In this document: positions 54,069-62,713 of the stretch, in pieces | How the letters are laid out: every line of letters begins with the position of its first letter | How positions within the stretch are numbered: the first letter of the stretch is position 1 | NCBI RefSeq assembly: GCF_024464595.1 | Contig: NZ_JANHAW010000001.1 | Span: 1,133,083 to 1,197,082, forward strand | Source of the DNA: Halobellus litoreus | GTDB lineage: Archaea; Halobacteriota; Halobacteria; Halobacteriales; Haloferacaceae | Length of the DNA: 64,000 bases | Direction: 5' to 3' | Program-made: the position numbers and the translations under genes | Notes under the pieces: generated by a model | Databases searched by the model: none | The model's input: the letters and a program-made list of their open reading frames with translations, nothing else | Told to the model about the DNA's origin: nothing

Positions 54069-55423
54069 ACCGAGATCCCGAGCGGTCGCGAGGTCGCGGG
54101 CTGGGTCTCGGCCGTCGGCAGTTTCTCGCGTTGACGGGCGCTGTCGGCGTCTCCTCGCTCGCCGGCTGTGCGGATCGGGTCCTCGGTTCGAACCGGGAGA
54201 CGATCGACGGCGACGCGCTCGCCGAACTGGTCGCGGGCGACGCACCGATGGTCCCGAAAACCGTTCCGGTCGACATCGAGGCATCGTTCGTCGACGAGCA
54301 GCGCGCGGCCGCGAAGTCGAAGCTCGACGACGTCCCCGGGCCGTTCGACGAGGAGCAGATCCCGAACGGGGTGATCCGCGAACGGCTGAACGGCGAGTAC
54401 GACGCCGCGAGGGAGTCGGTCCGGGCCGTCTCGGACGCCGAAACGCCCTACGAACGGCTCGGGCACGCGACCCGTGCCCGCACGAGCGCACACGAGGTGC
54501 TGACCGCCTGGCGCGCGATCGAGTCGGAGGCGACCGTCGCCGACCTCCGAGAGGCGCAGTCGGCGGTTCGGGACCAGGCCGACGCGTTCACCTCCCGGTG
54601 GTCGTACGTCGGCGACGGCCCGGTCCGCGCGGCCGTCGTCCACGCCGAGATCGAGCGGGAGATACGCGGGGTGCGAAACTGGCTGTCGTTCCGGGAGCGA
54701 GCGCTCGACCACGCCAGCAGGAACGTCCTCGACTTCGCGGACCTCGCGGTCGACGTCGAACGCGCCCGCGTCGACGTCGCGGTCGCATCGTATCTCTACG
54801 ACCGGTTCCGGGAGAGCCTCGCCGCCGAGCGCAACCGCCGAGAACGGTTCGAGAGCACGCGAGAGACGCTTCGTGACCGGCTCGGGAGACGGAGCGAGTC
54901 GCTGCCGGCCGAGACCGACGACCCAACGTCGCTCGTCGACCGGGAGATCGACGAGACCGTCGGCGTCGTTGCGCTCGGGGATCTGCTCAGGGACGCGCAG
55001 TGGCGCATCGAGGACGTCGACGGCGGGGACGCGCCGCATCTCGCGAGCGCTGCGGTCGACGCGGCGGCCACCTTCACGTACGTCCGGGCGTTCGAACGCC
55101 TCCGCGAACGAATCGAGGGCGGCGACGACGTCGCGGTCGGGACGGCCGAGGACGTCGCCGCCCTGCGTTCGGAAGCCATCGACGCCATCGCCGCCGCGCG
55201 GGACGCCGAGGCCGGCGGACTCGTCGCCGAGGCCACGCTCCCGCAGTTCGCGCGGGAGATTCAGTGGACGGACGACCGGTTCGAACGCAGTTCGGGAGCC
55301 GTGGCCGTCAGTTCCATTCGCTGGGACGCCGCGAAGTACGTCGTCGTCGCCGAGACGTGCCGCGCCGTCCCGACCGCCAGTGCCGACGTGGTAGCCGTCC
55401 TTCGCGGCGAGAGCGACGCGTAG
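54065..55423 (+). CDS. Second Tat lipoprotein, helical
   Basis: The 452-residue protein starts at a GTG overlapping the previous stop (GTGA). It has the Tat-lipobox signal GRRQFLALTGAVGVSSLAGC, with lipid Cys at about residue 35. The rest is a long helical bundle (ESVRAVSDAETPYERLGHA, then many RRERFESTRETLRDRLG-type helices). It is a haloarchaeal family of unknown role. The pair of genes probably makes a cell-surface complex; that is inferred from coupling only. Confidence 0.78.
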   Translation: MNRDPERSRGRGLGLGRRQFLALTGAVGVSSLAGCADRVLGSNRETIDGDALAELVAGDAPMVPKTVPVDIEASFVDEQRAAAKSKLDDVPGPFDEEQIPNGVIRERLNGEYDAARESVRAVSDAETPYERLGHATRARTSAHEVLTAWRAIESEATVADLREAQSAVRDQADAFTSRWSYVGDGPVRAAVVHAEIEREIRGVRNWLSFRERALDHASRNVLDFADLAVDVERARVDVAVASYLYDRFRESLAAERNRRERFESTRETLRDRLGRRSESLPAETDDPTSLVDREIDETVGVVALGDLLRDAQWRIEDVDGGDAPHLASAAVDAAATFTYVRAFERLRERIEGGDDVAVGTAEDVAALRSEAIDAIAAARDAEAGGLVAEATLPQFAREIQWTDDRFERSSGAVAVSSIRWDAAKYVVVAETCRAVPTASADVVAVLRGESDA

Positions 55424-55592
55424 CCAGCGGGCGACGCGTCCGGTTCGGACGCTCGGCGGTAACGGGTCGGCACTCCCTCCGATATGAACCCTCGCAGAGC
55501 CTCGCAGCGGCACGCCGTTCCGTGCTGCGTTTTCACTTTCACTTTGGTGTTAACGAGGGTTTATGTGCAAGCCCGACCCAGAAGCGGATACA

Positions 55593-56624
55593 ATGCCAGA
55601 AGACGACCTCGAGAGTCTTCCCGGAGTGGGCCCCGCGACAGCAGACAAACTGACCGACTCGGGATTCGAGAGCTATCAGGCGATCGCCGTCGCGAGCCCG
55701 GGAGAGATGTCCAACACCGCCGACGTCGGCGAGTCGACGGCGGCCGACATCATCAACGCCGCCCGCGACGCCGCCGACATCGGCGGGTTCGAGACGGGCG
55801 CGACCGTCCTCGAACGGCGCGAGAAGATCGGGAAGCTCTCGTGGCTGATCCCCGAGGTCGACGAACTGCTGGGCGGCGGCATCGAGACGCAGTCGATCAC
55901 CGAGGTGTACGGCGAGTTCGGAGCGGGCAAGTCGCAGGTCACGCACCAGATGGCCGTCAACGTCCAACTGCCGGAGGAACACGGCGGCCTCGGCGGTTCG
56001 TGCATCTTCATCGACTCCGAGGACACGTTCCGACCAGAGCGGATCGACGACATGATCCGCGGCCTCGACGACGAGATCATCGCCGAACTGCTGGAGCGAC
56101 GCGAGATCGAGGGGTCACCCGGCGACGAGGAGACGATGAACGACCTCCTGGACAGCTTCCTCGACCACATCCACGTCGCGAAGGCGTTCAACTCCAACCA
56201 CCAGATCCTGCTGGCGGAGAAGGCCAAAGAGCTCGCCCGCGACAACGAAGAGGCGGAGTTCCCCGTCCGCCTGCTCTGCGTCGACTCGCTCACCGCGCAC
56301 TTCCGGGCGGAGTACGTCGGCCGCGGCGAACTCGCCGAGCGGCAGCAGAAACTCAACAAGCACCTCCACGACCTGATGCGCATCGGCGACCTCTACAACA
56401 CGGCCGTGCTGGTGACGAATCAGGTCGCTTCCAACCCCGACTCGTACTTCGGCGACCCGACCCAGCCGATCGGCGGCAACATCCTCGGACACACCTCGAC
56501 GTTCCGGATGTATCTCCGGAAGTCGAAGGGCGATAAGCGGATCGTCAAACTCGTCGACGCGCCGAACCTCGCCGACGGCGAGGCCGTGATGCGCGTCCAG
56601 GACGGCGGGCTCAAGCCCGAATAG
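55593..56624 (+). CDS. radA: DNA repair and recombination protein RadA
   Basis: The archaeal RecA/Rad51 recombinase forms filaments on single-stranded DNA and pairs it with a homologous duplex. The 343-residue protein has the N-terminal helix-hairpin-helix ([20 protein letters not shown]), Walker A GEFGAGKS (107-114) and DNA-binding loops. No intein interrupts it. TATA-like GGTTTATGTG (55558-55567) lies about 27-35 bases before the ATG. Confidence 0.97.
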   Translation: MPEDDLESLPGVGPATADKLTDSGFESYQAIAVASPGEMSNTADVGESTAADIINAARDAADIGGFETGATVLERREKIGKLSWLIPEVDELLGGGIETQSITEVYGEFGAGKSQVTHQMAVNVQLPEEHGGLGGSCIFIDSEDTFRPERIDDMIRGLDDEIIAELLERREIEGSPGDEETMNDLLDSFLDHIHVAKAFNSNHQILLAEKAKELARDNEEAEFPVRLLCVDSLTAHFRAEYVGRGELAERQQKLNKHLHDLMRIGDLYNTAVLVTNQVASNPDSYFGDPTQPIGGNILGHTSTFRMYLRKSKGDKRIVKLVDAPNLADGEAVMRVQDGGLKPE

Positions 56625-56633
56625 GTCTCCCAC

Positions 56634-56740
56634 CCATTTTCCACGGGGAGTCCCGCGCACCCCACGGCGCAGGAACCTGTCTCGCCGGCCGAAACGAAGC
56701 AAGGCGTCTGAGACGCGGCGCGTCTCACGGCGGAAAATGG
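56634..56740. repeat. Inverted repeat with inner hairpin after radA
   Basis: CCATTTTCC (56634-56642) and GGAAAATGG (56732-56740) are perfect inverses 89 bases apart. Inside lies TGAGACGC-ggc-GCGTCTCA (56709-56727), an 8-bp stem with a 3-base loop. It begins 10 bases after the radA stop. It could be a terminator, an RNA-processing site or a small mobile remnant. The stretch from 56740 to about 56830 is AT-rich with no gene. Confidence 0.7.
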
Positions 56741-56823
56741 CAAATTTCACATAATATAATCGTTCGCACGGCGTCCTGACCGGTGTGCGGAAGTCGTCGA
56801 GAAGGGGGGGATCTTCGACGCTC

Positions 56824-56842
56824 GGTATAAATGTCTTATACG
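56824..56842 (+). promoter_or_regulatory. TATA-like box before the demethylase operon
   Basis: GGTATAAATGTCTTATACGG (56823-56842) has two TATA-like elements, TATAAATG and CTTATACG, in an AT-rich setting. A transcript from it would start near 56855 and cover the small protein at 56888 and the demethylase at 57045. Confidence 0.55.
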
Positions 56843-56887
56843 GTTAAGCTACAAACCAATGCGGGTACGGGACTTCTATTCAGTTGT

Positions 56888-57037
56888 ATGCCACAGAGAG
56901 TCCACAGCGACGATCAGGACAGCGCGAGTGAAACAGAATACTACCTCCCCGCTGGGGCCAGCCCATCGTTCATAACCAGTCGACTCGAGCGGATCTGGGC
57001 GGCGCTGTTCAACCACCACGTCGGACCACGGAAATAG
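56888..57037 (+). CDS. 49-residue protein before dmdA-like gene
   Basis: MPQRVHSDDQDSASETEYYL and the following ASPSFITSRLERIWAALFNHHVGPRK make a small acidic-then-basic protein. An upstream ATG at 56831 overlaps the TATA-like box and is unlikely to be used. It stops 7 bases before the DmdA-like start, so co-translation is plausible. It has no known relatives that I can recall, so reality of the gene is moderate. Confidence 0.5.
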   Translation: MPQRVHSDDQDSASETEYYLPAGASPSFITSRLERIWAALFNHHVGPRK

Positions 57038-57044
57038 CTCTCTA

Positions 57045-58412
57045 ATGTCGAGAGAGCAACACCATCCGAACCACCACAGTGTGGACCAATCGGATCGCAC
57101 CGTTCCCAGGAATCTGCGTCAAACTGGCGACGCAGACGTCGACCTCGTGATCTCGAACCGGGTCCGCAAGTCCCCGTTCTGGCACCTCTCCGTCGAGGAG
57201 GGCTGCCACGAGGCGACGGTGTACAACCATATGTATCACCCTCGGGCGTTCATCGACCCCGAGGACGGCGGGTCGAAAGCCGAGTACGACCTGCTGGTCA
57301 ACGACGTCGCGCTGTGGGACGTCGCGGTCGAGCGCCAGATTCGCGTCAAAGGCCCCGACGCCGAGTCGTTCGTCAACTACGTCATCACGCGGGACGCGAC
57401 CGACATCGAGCCGATGCGTGGCAAGTACGCCATCTGCTGCAACTACGACGGCGGTATCCTCAACGACTTCGTCCTGTTACGACCCGAGGAGGACGAGTTC
57501 TGGTTCTCCATCGCCGACGCCGACCTGTTGCAGTGGTTGCAAGGTGTCACGGTCGGGAACGACTTCGCGGTCGACATCGACGAGATCGACGTCTCGCCGA
57601 TGCAGATTCAGGGCCCGAAATCGCCCGACGTGATCGAGTCGCTCATCGATGACCCGGTCGAAGACGTGCCGTACTACGGGCTGTTGGAAGCGACTATCAA
57701 CGACGTCCCCGTGTTAGTGAGCCAAACGGGCTTCTCCGGAGAGGCGGGGTTCGAGATCTACGTCCGCGAGGCGACGACGAACGCCGAAGCAGTGTGGAAC
57801 CCGGTACTCGAAACGGTCAAGGACCACGGCGGTGCCGCGGCGCCGGTAAACGGTCGGCGGCGGATCGCTGCCGGAATCCTGTCGCTGGGACAGGATATGG
57901 ACCACGAGACGTCGCCGTTCCAAGTCAATCTCGGCTATCAGGTCCCCGACGACAAGGACGCGGACTACGTCGGCAAAGCCGAACTGGAACGCCAGAAGGA
58001 AGCCATCGAAAACGGCGAGTTCCCGTTCACGCACAAACTGGTCGGGCTGAAAATGGCAGGCGACCCGATTCTGGAGTGGGCCTCGGATTACTGGCTCGTT
58101 TCGGACCCGGAGACGGGCGAGGAGTGTGGATACCTGACGTCTGCGGGATGGAATCCGGATCTCGAGGCCAACCTGGGCCTCGGATTCGTGCCAGCGGAGA
58201 AACTGCAGTCCGCGACCGACGTGCCGCTCGACGACTCGATCTACGACGCCGACATCGACCTGGAGTTCGAGGTACACCTCCCGGACGAGTACGCCGAGAC
58301 GCCCGGCGAACCCGTCTATGCGACGCTGGCGAAGGTGCCGTTCAAAGAGTCGGTCAATCCCAGCGCTCGCGAGCAGGCCAAGATACACGCCAGGGACCGT
58401 ATGGACGAGTGA
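57045..58412 (+). CDS. DmdA-like tetrahydrofolate-dependent demethylase (GcvT family)
   Basis: The 455-residue protein is a GcvT-fold enzyme closest in pattern to the dimethylsulfoniopropionate demethylase DmdA: YNHM near residue 62, DVAVERQIRVKGPDAESF, SIADADLLQWLQGVTVGNDF and GFSGEAGFEIYVRE are the shared segments. It is 80 residues or so longer than marine DmdA. The reaction would move a methyl group from a sulfonium, ammonium or glycine compound to THF. Substrate is not certain: glycine betaine or DMSP are both possible. It is preceded by a 49-residue protein and followed by a HTH-10 regulator. Confidence 0.8.
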   Translation: MSREQHHPNHHSVDQSDRTVPRNLRQTGDADVDLVISNRVRKSPFWHLSVEEGCHEATVYNHMYHPRAFIDPEDGGSKAEYDLLVNDVALWDVAVERQIRVKGPDAESFVNYVITRDATDIEPMRGKYAICCNYDGGILNDFVLLRPEEDEFWFSIADADLLQWLQGVTVGNDFAVDIDEIDVSPMQIQGPKSPDVIESLIDDPVEDVPYYGLLEATINDVPVLVSQTGFSGEAGFEIYVREATTNAEAVWNPVLETVKDHGGAAAPVNGRRRIAAGILSLGQDMDHETSPFQVNLGYQVPDDKDADYVGKAELERQKEAIENGEFPFTHKLVGLKMAGDPILEWASDYWLVSDPETGEECGYLTSAGWNPDLEANLGLGFVPAEKLQSATDVPLDDSIYDADIDLEFEVHLPDEYAETPGEPVYATLAKVPFKESVNPSAREQAKIHARDRMDE

Positions 58413-58541
58413 GAACCGTTTTCTCCGAAGCCGAGCCGTGACGAACTCGGCAGAGTACGACTCCGAGACGCGACTCGTCCGCAGCACTCACGACCGACGC
58501 GGGTAAGCCACCGGGCGACCGCCGGCAAAACCCCGGTCGCA

Positions 58542-58555
58542 TACATCGCAATGTA
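58542..58555. promoter_or_regulatory. Short palindrome between demethylase and regulator
   Basis: TACAT-cgca-ATGTA (58542-58555) has perfect 5-base arms and sits 71 bases before the regulator start. A second repeat, GTAC-gtaatt-GTAC, is at about 58579-58592. These could be sites for the HTH-10 protein acting on its own promoter. The repeats are short. Confidence 0.35.
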
Positions 58556-58625
58556 GATGTCACTGCGCGTCGCAGACGTACGTAATTGTACAGCGTAGCG
58601 CAGTACGCGCCTACCCTCCTGAACA

Positions 58626-59291
58626 ATGAGTGATATTAAAGCGGTCGTCCAAGTCGAGCACCCCGACATAGTTCTCACAGAAACAGTCACGCACGACAGG
58701 AGCTCGAAAGTCAAGTCGGTGTCGGAGGCAGGAACTGACCCGACGTCGGGAAAATTCTTCTATCACATCGAGTCGTCCGACTTCGGCCAGTTCGAAGACG
58801 GACTGCGGAACGATAGGACCATCGGCGAGTTCGAGCGAGTCAGTGAAACCAGAGACGAGAAGGCGATCTACAGCTTCGAGTACACAGACGAAGCGAAGAT
58901 CCTTTCACCGATAATTTCGGCGGCGAACGGGGTCATCCTCGATATGGAGAACGACGGGAGCGCTTGGATCCTCACTATATGGATGCCCGAGCGGACGGAT
59001 CTCGTCCACCTCTGGGACTATGCACAGCAGAACGGTATCGATATCGAGTTACTGCGCGTGAACGAATACGCCAGTTTAGGGGATACGGACGCTGGGTTGA
59101 CCGACAGCCAACGAGAAGCCCTCCTCGTCGCAGTCGAAACGGGATATTTCGAAGAACCGCGGAACGCGACGCTCAGCGAGGTCGCGGCCACCCTGGATAT
59201 CTCCCAACCCGCAGCCAGTGGTCTCCTTCGACGCGGAATCAAGCGACTCATCGTCTCGTCCCTGATGGAGGACAGTGAAAAGCCGGAGTGA
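58626..59291 (+). CDS. Bat-type HTH-10 transcriptional regulator
   Basis: The 221-residue protein ends with the haloarchaeal HTH-10 domain (LTDSQREALLVAVETGYFEEPRNATLSEVAATLDISQPAASGLLRRGIKRLI, residues about 155-208), as in Bat and DmsR. The N-terminal 150 residues are the ligand-sensing type with alternating strands. Base composition looks less GC-rich than that of its neighbours. It directly follows the DmdA-like gene, so it most likely senses a methylated substrate and controls that gene. Confidence 0.88.
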   Translation: MSDIKAVVQVEHPDIVLTETVTHDRSSKVKSVSEAGTDPTSGKFFYHIESSDFGQFEDGLRNDRTIGEFERVSETRDEKAIYSFEYTDEAKILSPIISAANGVILDMENDGSAWILTIWMPERTDLVHLWDYAQQNGIDIELLRVNEYASLGDTDAGLTDSQREALLVAVETGYFEEPRNATLSEVAATLDISQPAASGLLRRGIKRLIVSSLMEDSEKPE

Positions 59292-59316
59292 GCTACGGTG
59301 ACGGTGAGGAGGGTGT

Positions 59317-59736
59317 CTACTCCTCAGTCGTCGTCTCGTCGATATCGACGTCGCCCTCGTGAATCTTCGCGCCGTCCTGGGCCACCTGCCGGGCGAGCAC
59401 GGCGCACTTGATCCGCATCGGGGAGATGTCGACGCCGAGCATCTCCGTCACGTCGTCGGTGTCCATCGCGTCGAGTTCCGACAGCGTCAGTCCCCGGAGT
59501 TTCTCCGAGAGCATACTCGCGGAGGCCTGGCTGATCGCACAGCCGTCGCCGGTGAACGTCACGTACTCGATGGTCTCGTCGTCGTCTTCGAGTCTGACGT
59601 TCACCGTGATCGTATCGCCGCAGGAGGGGTTCTCCCCGGTGTGTGAGAAGTCCGGATCGGACATCTCGCCCTTGTTCCGGGGGTTCTTGTAGTGATCCAG
59701 AATCTGCTGCCGATACATATCCGAGCCCATTCCCAT
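59317..59736 (-). CDS. sufU: SufU/IscU-type iron-sulfur scaffold
   Basis: The 139-residue scaffold has the three conserved cysteines and the Asp: Cys39 and Asp41 in NPSCGDT, Cys66 in GDGCAIS and Cys111 in IKCAVLA. SufU receives sulfur from SufS and builds or relays Fe-S clusters; some bind zinc. I take the ATG at 59736 (MGMGSDMYRQQILDHY); the next at 59730 is possible. SufS is on the same strand 1.4 kb upstream, separated by two unrelated genes. Confidence 0.92.
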   Translation of the reverse strand: MGMGSDMYRQQILDHYKNPRNKGEMSDPDFSHTGENPSCGDTITVNVRLEDDDETIEYVTFTGDGCAISQASASMLSEKLRGLTLSELDAMDTDDVTEMLGVDISPMRIKCAVLARQVAQDGAKIHEGDVDIDETTTEE

Positions 59737-59842
59737 CGTTGGCGGGGATACGGCGGTGTCGCGCAAAAGGGTTCCGCCAGTGGTCCCCTCGTGAAGCCCG
59801 TCGACGGCAGCTGGCCGCGTTCGCGCCGCGGTCGACGGAGGA

Positions 59843-60352
59843 TCAGAACAGTCCCAGGCTTCGACCCAGGTCCGCCAGCGTGTTGATTACGGTCCACTTG
59901 ACGGCGTTGGTAGCGCCGATGCCGGACAGGGAGATGTCACCGTCCGCGACCGCGTCCCGGAAGACGACCGCAGGGTTCTCCGCGTTCAGCGTCTCGTTGA
60001 GGGTTTCGCGGTCGGTCGACATCCGCAGCGTCGCGTCCGAGCGCTCGCCCTGATCGAGTTCCGTCATCCGCAACTGCCCGTCCAGTCGGAACGAGAACGT
60101 CGCCGTCGCCCCGTCGGCGTCGGTCACGGCGAGATTCACCGTCTCGCCCTGCAACTGGTCGCCCGCGATGCCCAAGTCGACGCTCGTGATCGACTCGTTG
60201 TAGACCGAGACCATTCCCTCGAACTCCTCGAACGTCGAGTCGGCCCAGTCGGGCTGATCCGACTGCGCACTAGTAATGCCGCTCGTCACGACGAGCAGCG
60301 CGATCAGCGCGGCGATCCATCGACCGTCGCCGCGGAGAAATCTTGCATCCAT
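59843..60352 (-). CDS. Exported SCP2-like protein
   Basis: The 169-residue protein has an N-terminal signal (MDARFLRGDGRWIAALIALLVVTSGITSAQS). The mature part shows a strand-rich pattern (VNLAVTDADGATATFSFRLDG) and a helical end resembling sterol-carrier-like folds, though this is weak. It lies between the MscS gene and sufU on the same strand. Function unknown. An AT-rich gap precedes it. Confidence 0.65.
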   Translation of the reverse strand: MDARFLRGDGRWIAALIALLVVTSGITSAQSDQPDWADSTFEEFEGMVSVYNESITSVDLGIAGDQLQGETVNLAVTDADGATATFSFRLDGQLRMTELDQGERSDATLRMSTDRETLNETLNAENPAVVFRDAVADGDISLSGIGATNAVKWTVINTLADLGRSLGLF

Positions 60353-60424
60353 AGTTTTCAGACGCTCACAAGCATAATAAAAAGCATATGATGAGTGCTA
60401 ACACGCGTCGATCAAGGCGAAGAG

Positions 60425-60997
60425 TCAGTCCGACGTGTCGGCGTCGTGACCGGCGTCCAACTGCGTCCACTTCTTCTCGACGTCGCGGTTCGCGACGACG
60501 ACGGTCCGCCCCTCTTCGTCTCGAAAGCGCGTCTTCCGCAGTTCGATCGCGGTCACGACGCCGGTGACCGGGTCAGATTTCACCTCGTCGCCGGGGTTGA
60601 AGTCCGGATCGCGGAGCAGGTACACCCCCGCGACGGTGTCGGCGATCATGTTCGAGAGCGCGTAGGAGACGCCGAGCGCGACGAAGCCGGCCGCAGTCCC
60701 GAGACTCGCCGCGATCTCGCCCATCCCGAGGATCTCGAGCAGCGTCAGCGCGGCTCCGAACCACAGGAAGATCCCGACGAGCGTCACGCCGAGATCGACG
60801 ATGAGACCCTGTTCGTCGGGGTAGATCGCCGCGAGCGCCCGGCCGAGCGCGCCGGTCACCAGTCGGATTCCGACGTACGCCAGCAGGAGAAAGACGGCTC
60901 CCGTGAGGAGCTTCGGCGCGGCCTGCTGTATCCCCGCCCCGAACTCGTTGATCGCCCGTTGGATCGTCTGGAAAACGAACCCGCCTGCTGTGGTCAT
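60425..60997 (-). CDS. MscS-family mechanosensitive channel
   Basis: The 190-residue small MscS-type channel has three membrane segments (LLTGAVFLLLAYVGIRLV, IVDLGVTLVGIFLWFGAALTLLEILG, and the pore helix FVALGVSYALSNMIADTVAGVYLL). A short cytosolic beta domain follows (FNPGDEVKSDPVTGVVTAIELRKTRFRDEEGR). It releases osmolytes under hypo-osmotic stress, an important job in a halophile. It is about 100 residues shorter than E. coli MscS because the C-terminal domain is truncated. Confidence 0.85.
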   Translation of the reverse strand: MTTAGGFVFQTIQRAINEFGAGIQQAAPKLLTGAVFLLLAYVGIRLVTGALGRALAAIYPDEQGLIVDLGVTLVGIFLWFGAALTLLEILGMGEIAASLGTAAGFVALGVSYALSNMIADTVAGVYLLRDPDFNPGDEVKSDPVTGVVTAIELRKTRFRDEEGRTVVVANRDVEKKWTQLDAGHDADTSD

Positions 60998-61117
60998 CGA
61001 TGTCGTGGCGTCACGCGGCTGTCACTAAGTGTTTCGGGGACAGCAACGCGAGAGGGTCACAACGCCCCGGATGCGAAGACGCGGGCTTTGGGAGACGAGA
61101 GCCGTGATTTCCGTCTG

Positions 61118-62395
61118 TCAGGCGAACAGCTGCCGGGCGTCGTCGACAGCGTCGACGAGCGCGTCGATCTCGGACTTCTCGTTGTACACGTAGAACGACG
61201 CGCGGGTCGAGGCGGGCACGCCGAGTTTGTCGTGTAACGGCTGGGTACAGTGGTCGCCGGCGCGGATCGCGACGCCGTGGTCGTTGAGGATGCTCGAGAG
61301 GTCGTGGGCGTGCACGCCGTCGAGGTTGAACGCGACCAGTCCGCCGCGGTCGTCGCCGGGCGGGCCGTAGACCTCGACGTCGTCGAACTCGGTCAGCCGG
61401 TCGTAGGCGTACGCCGCGAGCAGTTCCTCGTGAGCCTGGACGCGCTCCATCCCGATCTCGTCGAGGTAGTCGATCGCGGCGTGCAGGGCAATCCCCTGCG
61501 CGATGACCGGCGTGCCGGCCTCGAACTTCCAGGGGAGGTCCTCCCACGTCGAGTCCTCGTAGGTGACGCTGCGGATCATCTCGCCGCCGTAGAGGTACGG
61601 CTGCATCGAGTCGAGGATCTCTTCTTTCCCGTAGAGCACGCCGATGCCGGTCGGCCCGAGCATCTTGTGCCCCGAGAACGCGAGGAAGTCGGCGTCGATC
61701 TCGCCGACGTCCACGGGACGGGTCGGGACCGACTGCGCGCCGTCGACGAAGACGTACGCGTCGTGGTCGTGCGCCAGGTCCGCCAGGTCGCCGACCGGGA
61801 CGACCGTCCCGAGCGTGTTCGAGACGTGCACGGCCGAGACCATCGCGGTCGAGTCGTCGATCAGTTCGGCGGCGTGATCCATATCCAGCCGGCCGTCGTC
61901 GTCGACCCGAATGTACTCGACGCTCGCGCCGGTCTTCTTCGCGATCTGCTGCCAGGTGACCAAAGAGGCGTGGTGTTCCATCTCGGTCAGGACGACCGTA
62001 TCGCCCGGCCCCAACTCGGCGAGTCCCCACGCGTAGGCGACGAGGTTCAGCGACTCGGTGGTGTTCTTCGTGAAGACGATCTCCTCACGCCCCTCGGCGC
62101 CGATGAACTCCGCGACGCGGTCGTGGGCCGCCTCGTAGGCGACGGAGGCCTCCTGGCTCAGGTGGTGGATGCCGCGGTGGACGTTCGAGTTGTACCCGTA
62201 GTAGTAGTCGACGATGGACTCGACGACGGGCTTCGGCGTCTGACTGGTCGCGGCGTTGTCGAGGTAGACGAGCGGCCGGGTGTCGTCGGGACCCTCGCCC
62301 GGGGTCTCGATGTCGCCGCCGACCTGTCGATCGAGAATCGGGAAGTCCTCGCGGATGGCTTCCACGTCGATCGGATACTGTTCCTGCGTTCTCAT
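61118..62395 (-). CDS. sufS: Cysteine desulfurase SufS
   Basis: SufS takes sulfur from cysteine and supplies it for Fe-S clusters. The 425-residue PLP enzyme has Lys244 in FSGHKMLGP (PLP Schiff base) and Cys383 in RAGDHCTQPLH (persulfide carrier). The start is MRTQEQYPIDVEAIREDFPILD, as in the family. It has a 20-residue haloarchaeal insert (PGEGPDDTR) near residue 35. A partner SufU is downstream. Confidence 0.96.
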   Translation of the reverse strand: MRTQEQYPIDVEAIREDFPILDRQVGGDIETPGEGPDDTRPLVYLDNAATSQTPKPVVESIVDYYYGYNSNVHRGIHHLSQEASVAYEAAHDRVAEFIGAEGREEIVFTKNTTESLNLVAYAWGLAELGPGDTVVLTEMEHHASLVTWQQIAKKTGASVEYIRVDDDGRLDMDHAAELIDDSTAMVSAVHVSNTLGTVVPVGDLADLAHDHDAYVFVDGAQSVPTRPVDVGEIDADFLAFSGHKMLGPTGIGVLYGKEEILDSMQPYLYGGEMIRSVTYEDSTWEDLPWKFEAGTPVIAQGIALHAAIDYLDEIGMERVQAHEELLAAYAYDRLTEFDDVEVYGPPGDDRGGLVAFNLDGVHAHDLSSILNDHGVAIRAGDHCTQPLHDKLGVPASTRASFYVYNEKSEIDALVDAVDDARQLFA

Positions 62396-62713
62396 TGGGG
62401 TCTGATAACGGCTGCAGCACTAACACGGCTTCGGTCTGGGCGGGCGAATGCAACCGGTGTTGGTTACAAGATCGTACTTTCAGAAGGTATGAGACGAACT
62501 ATCTGTTCCGCAAGTGGCGTCTATTTTTCAGCCGATCCGGAGATCTGTAGATAAAATCCCCCTTGTAGAGTAGCTGTCTCGTCCTCTGTTTCCAGGATGT
62601 TCTTCCGCGAGCGAGGCCGAAGGCCGAGCGAGCGGCGTCTTTTTGGTCCAGCTTTTTGCAACGAGCGGTGCGCCGGAGGCGCACCCGAGTCAGCAAAAAG
62701 GTGGGGGCGTTTT
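62396..62713. terminator. Gene-free gap with bidirectional terminator-like palindrome
   Basis: This 318-base gap holds no gene. Its right side has nested repeats: CTTTTTGC (62652-62659) and GCAAAAAG (62693-62700) outside, and GTGCGCC-gga-GGCGCAC (62668-62684) inside, a perfect 7-bp stem. To the left lies GGCC-gaa-GGCC (62615-62625) with TTTTT (62640-62644) after it. The block should stop transcription on both strands, especially after the DUF424-like gene. I recall similar blocks in other haloarchaeal genomes. Confidence 0.65.

Noticed and set aside
56831-56887. Earlier start for the small protein before the demethylase
   Set aside because: That ATG overlaps the TATA-like box, so it would be untranscribed or at the extreme 5' end.
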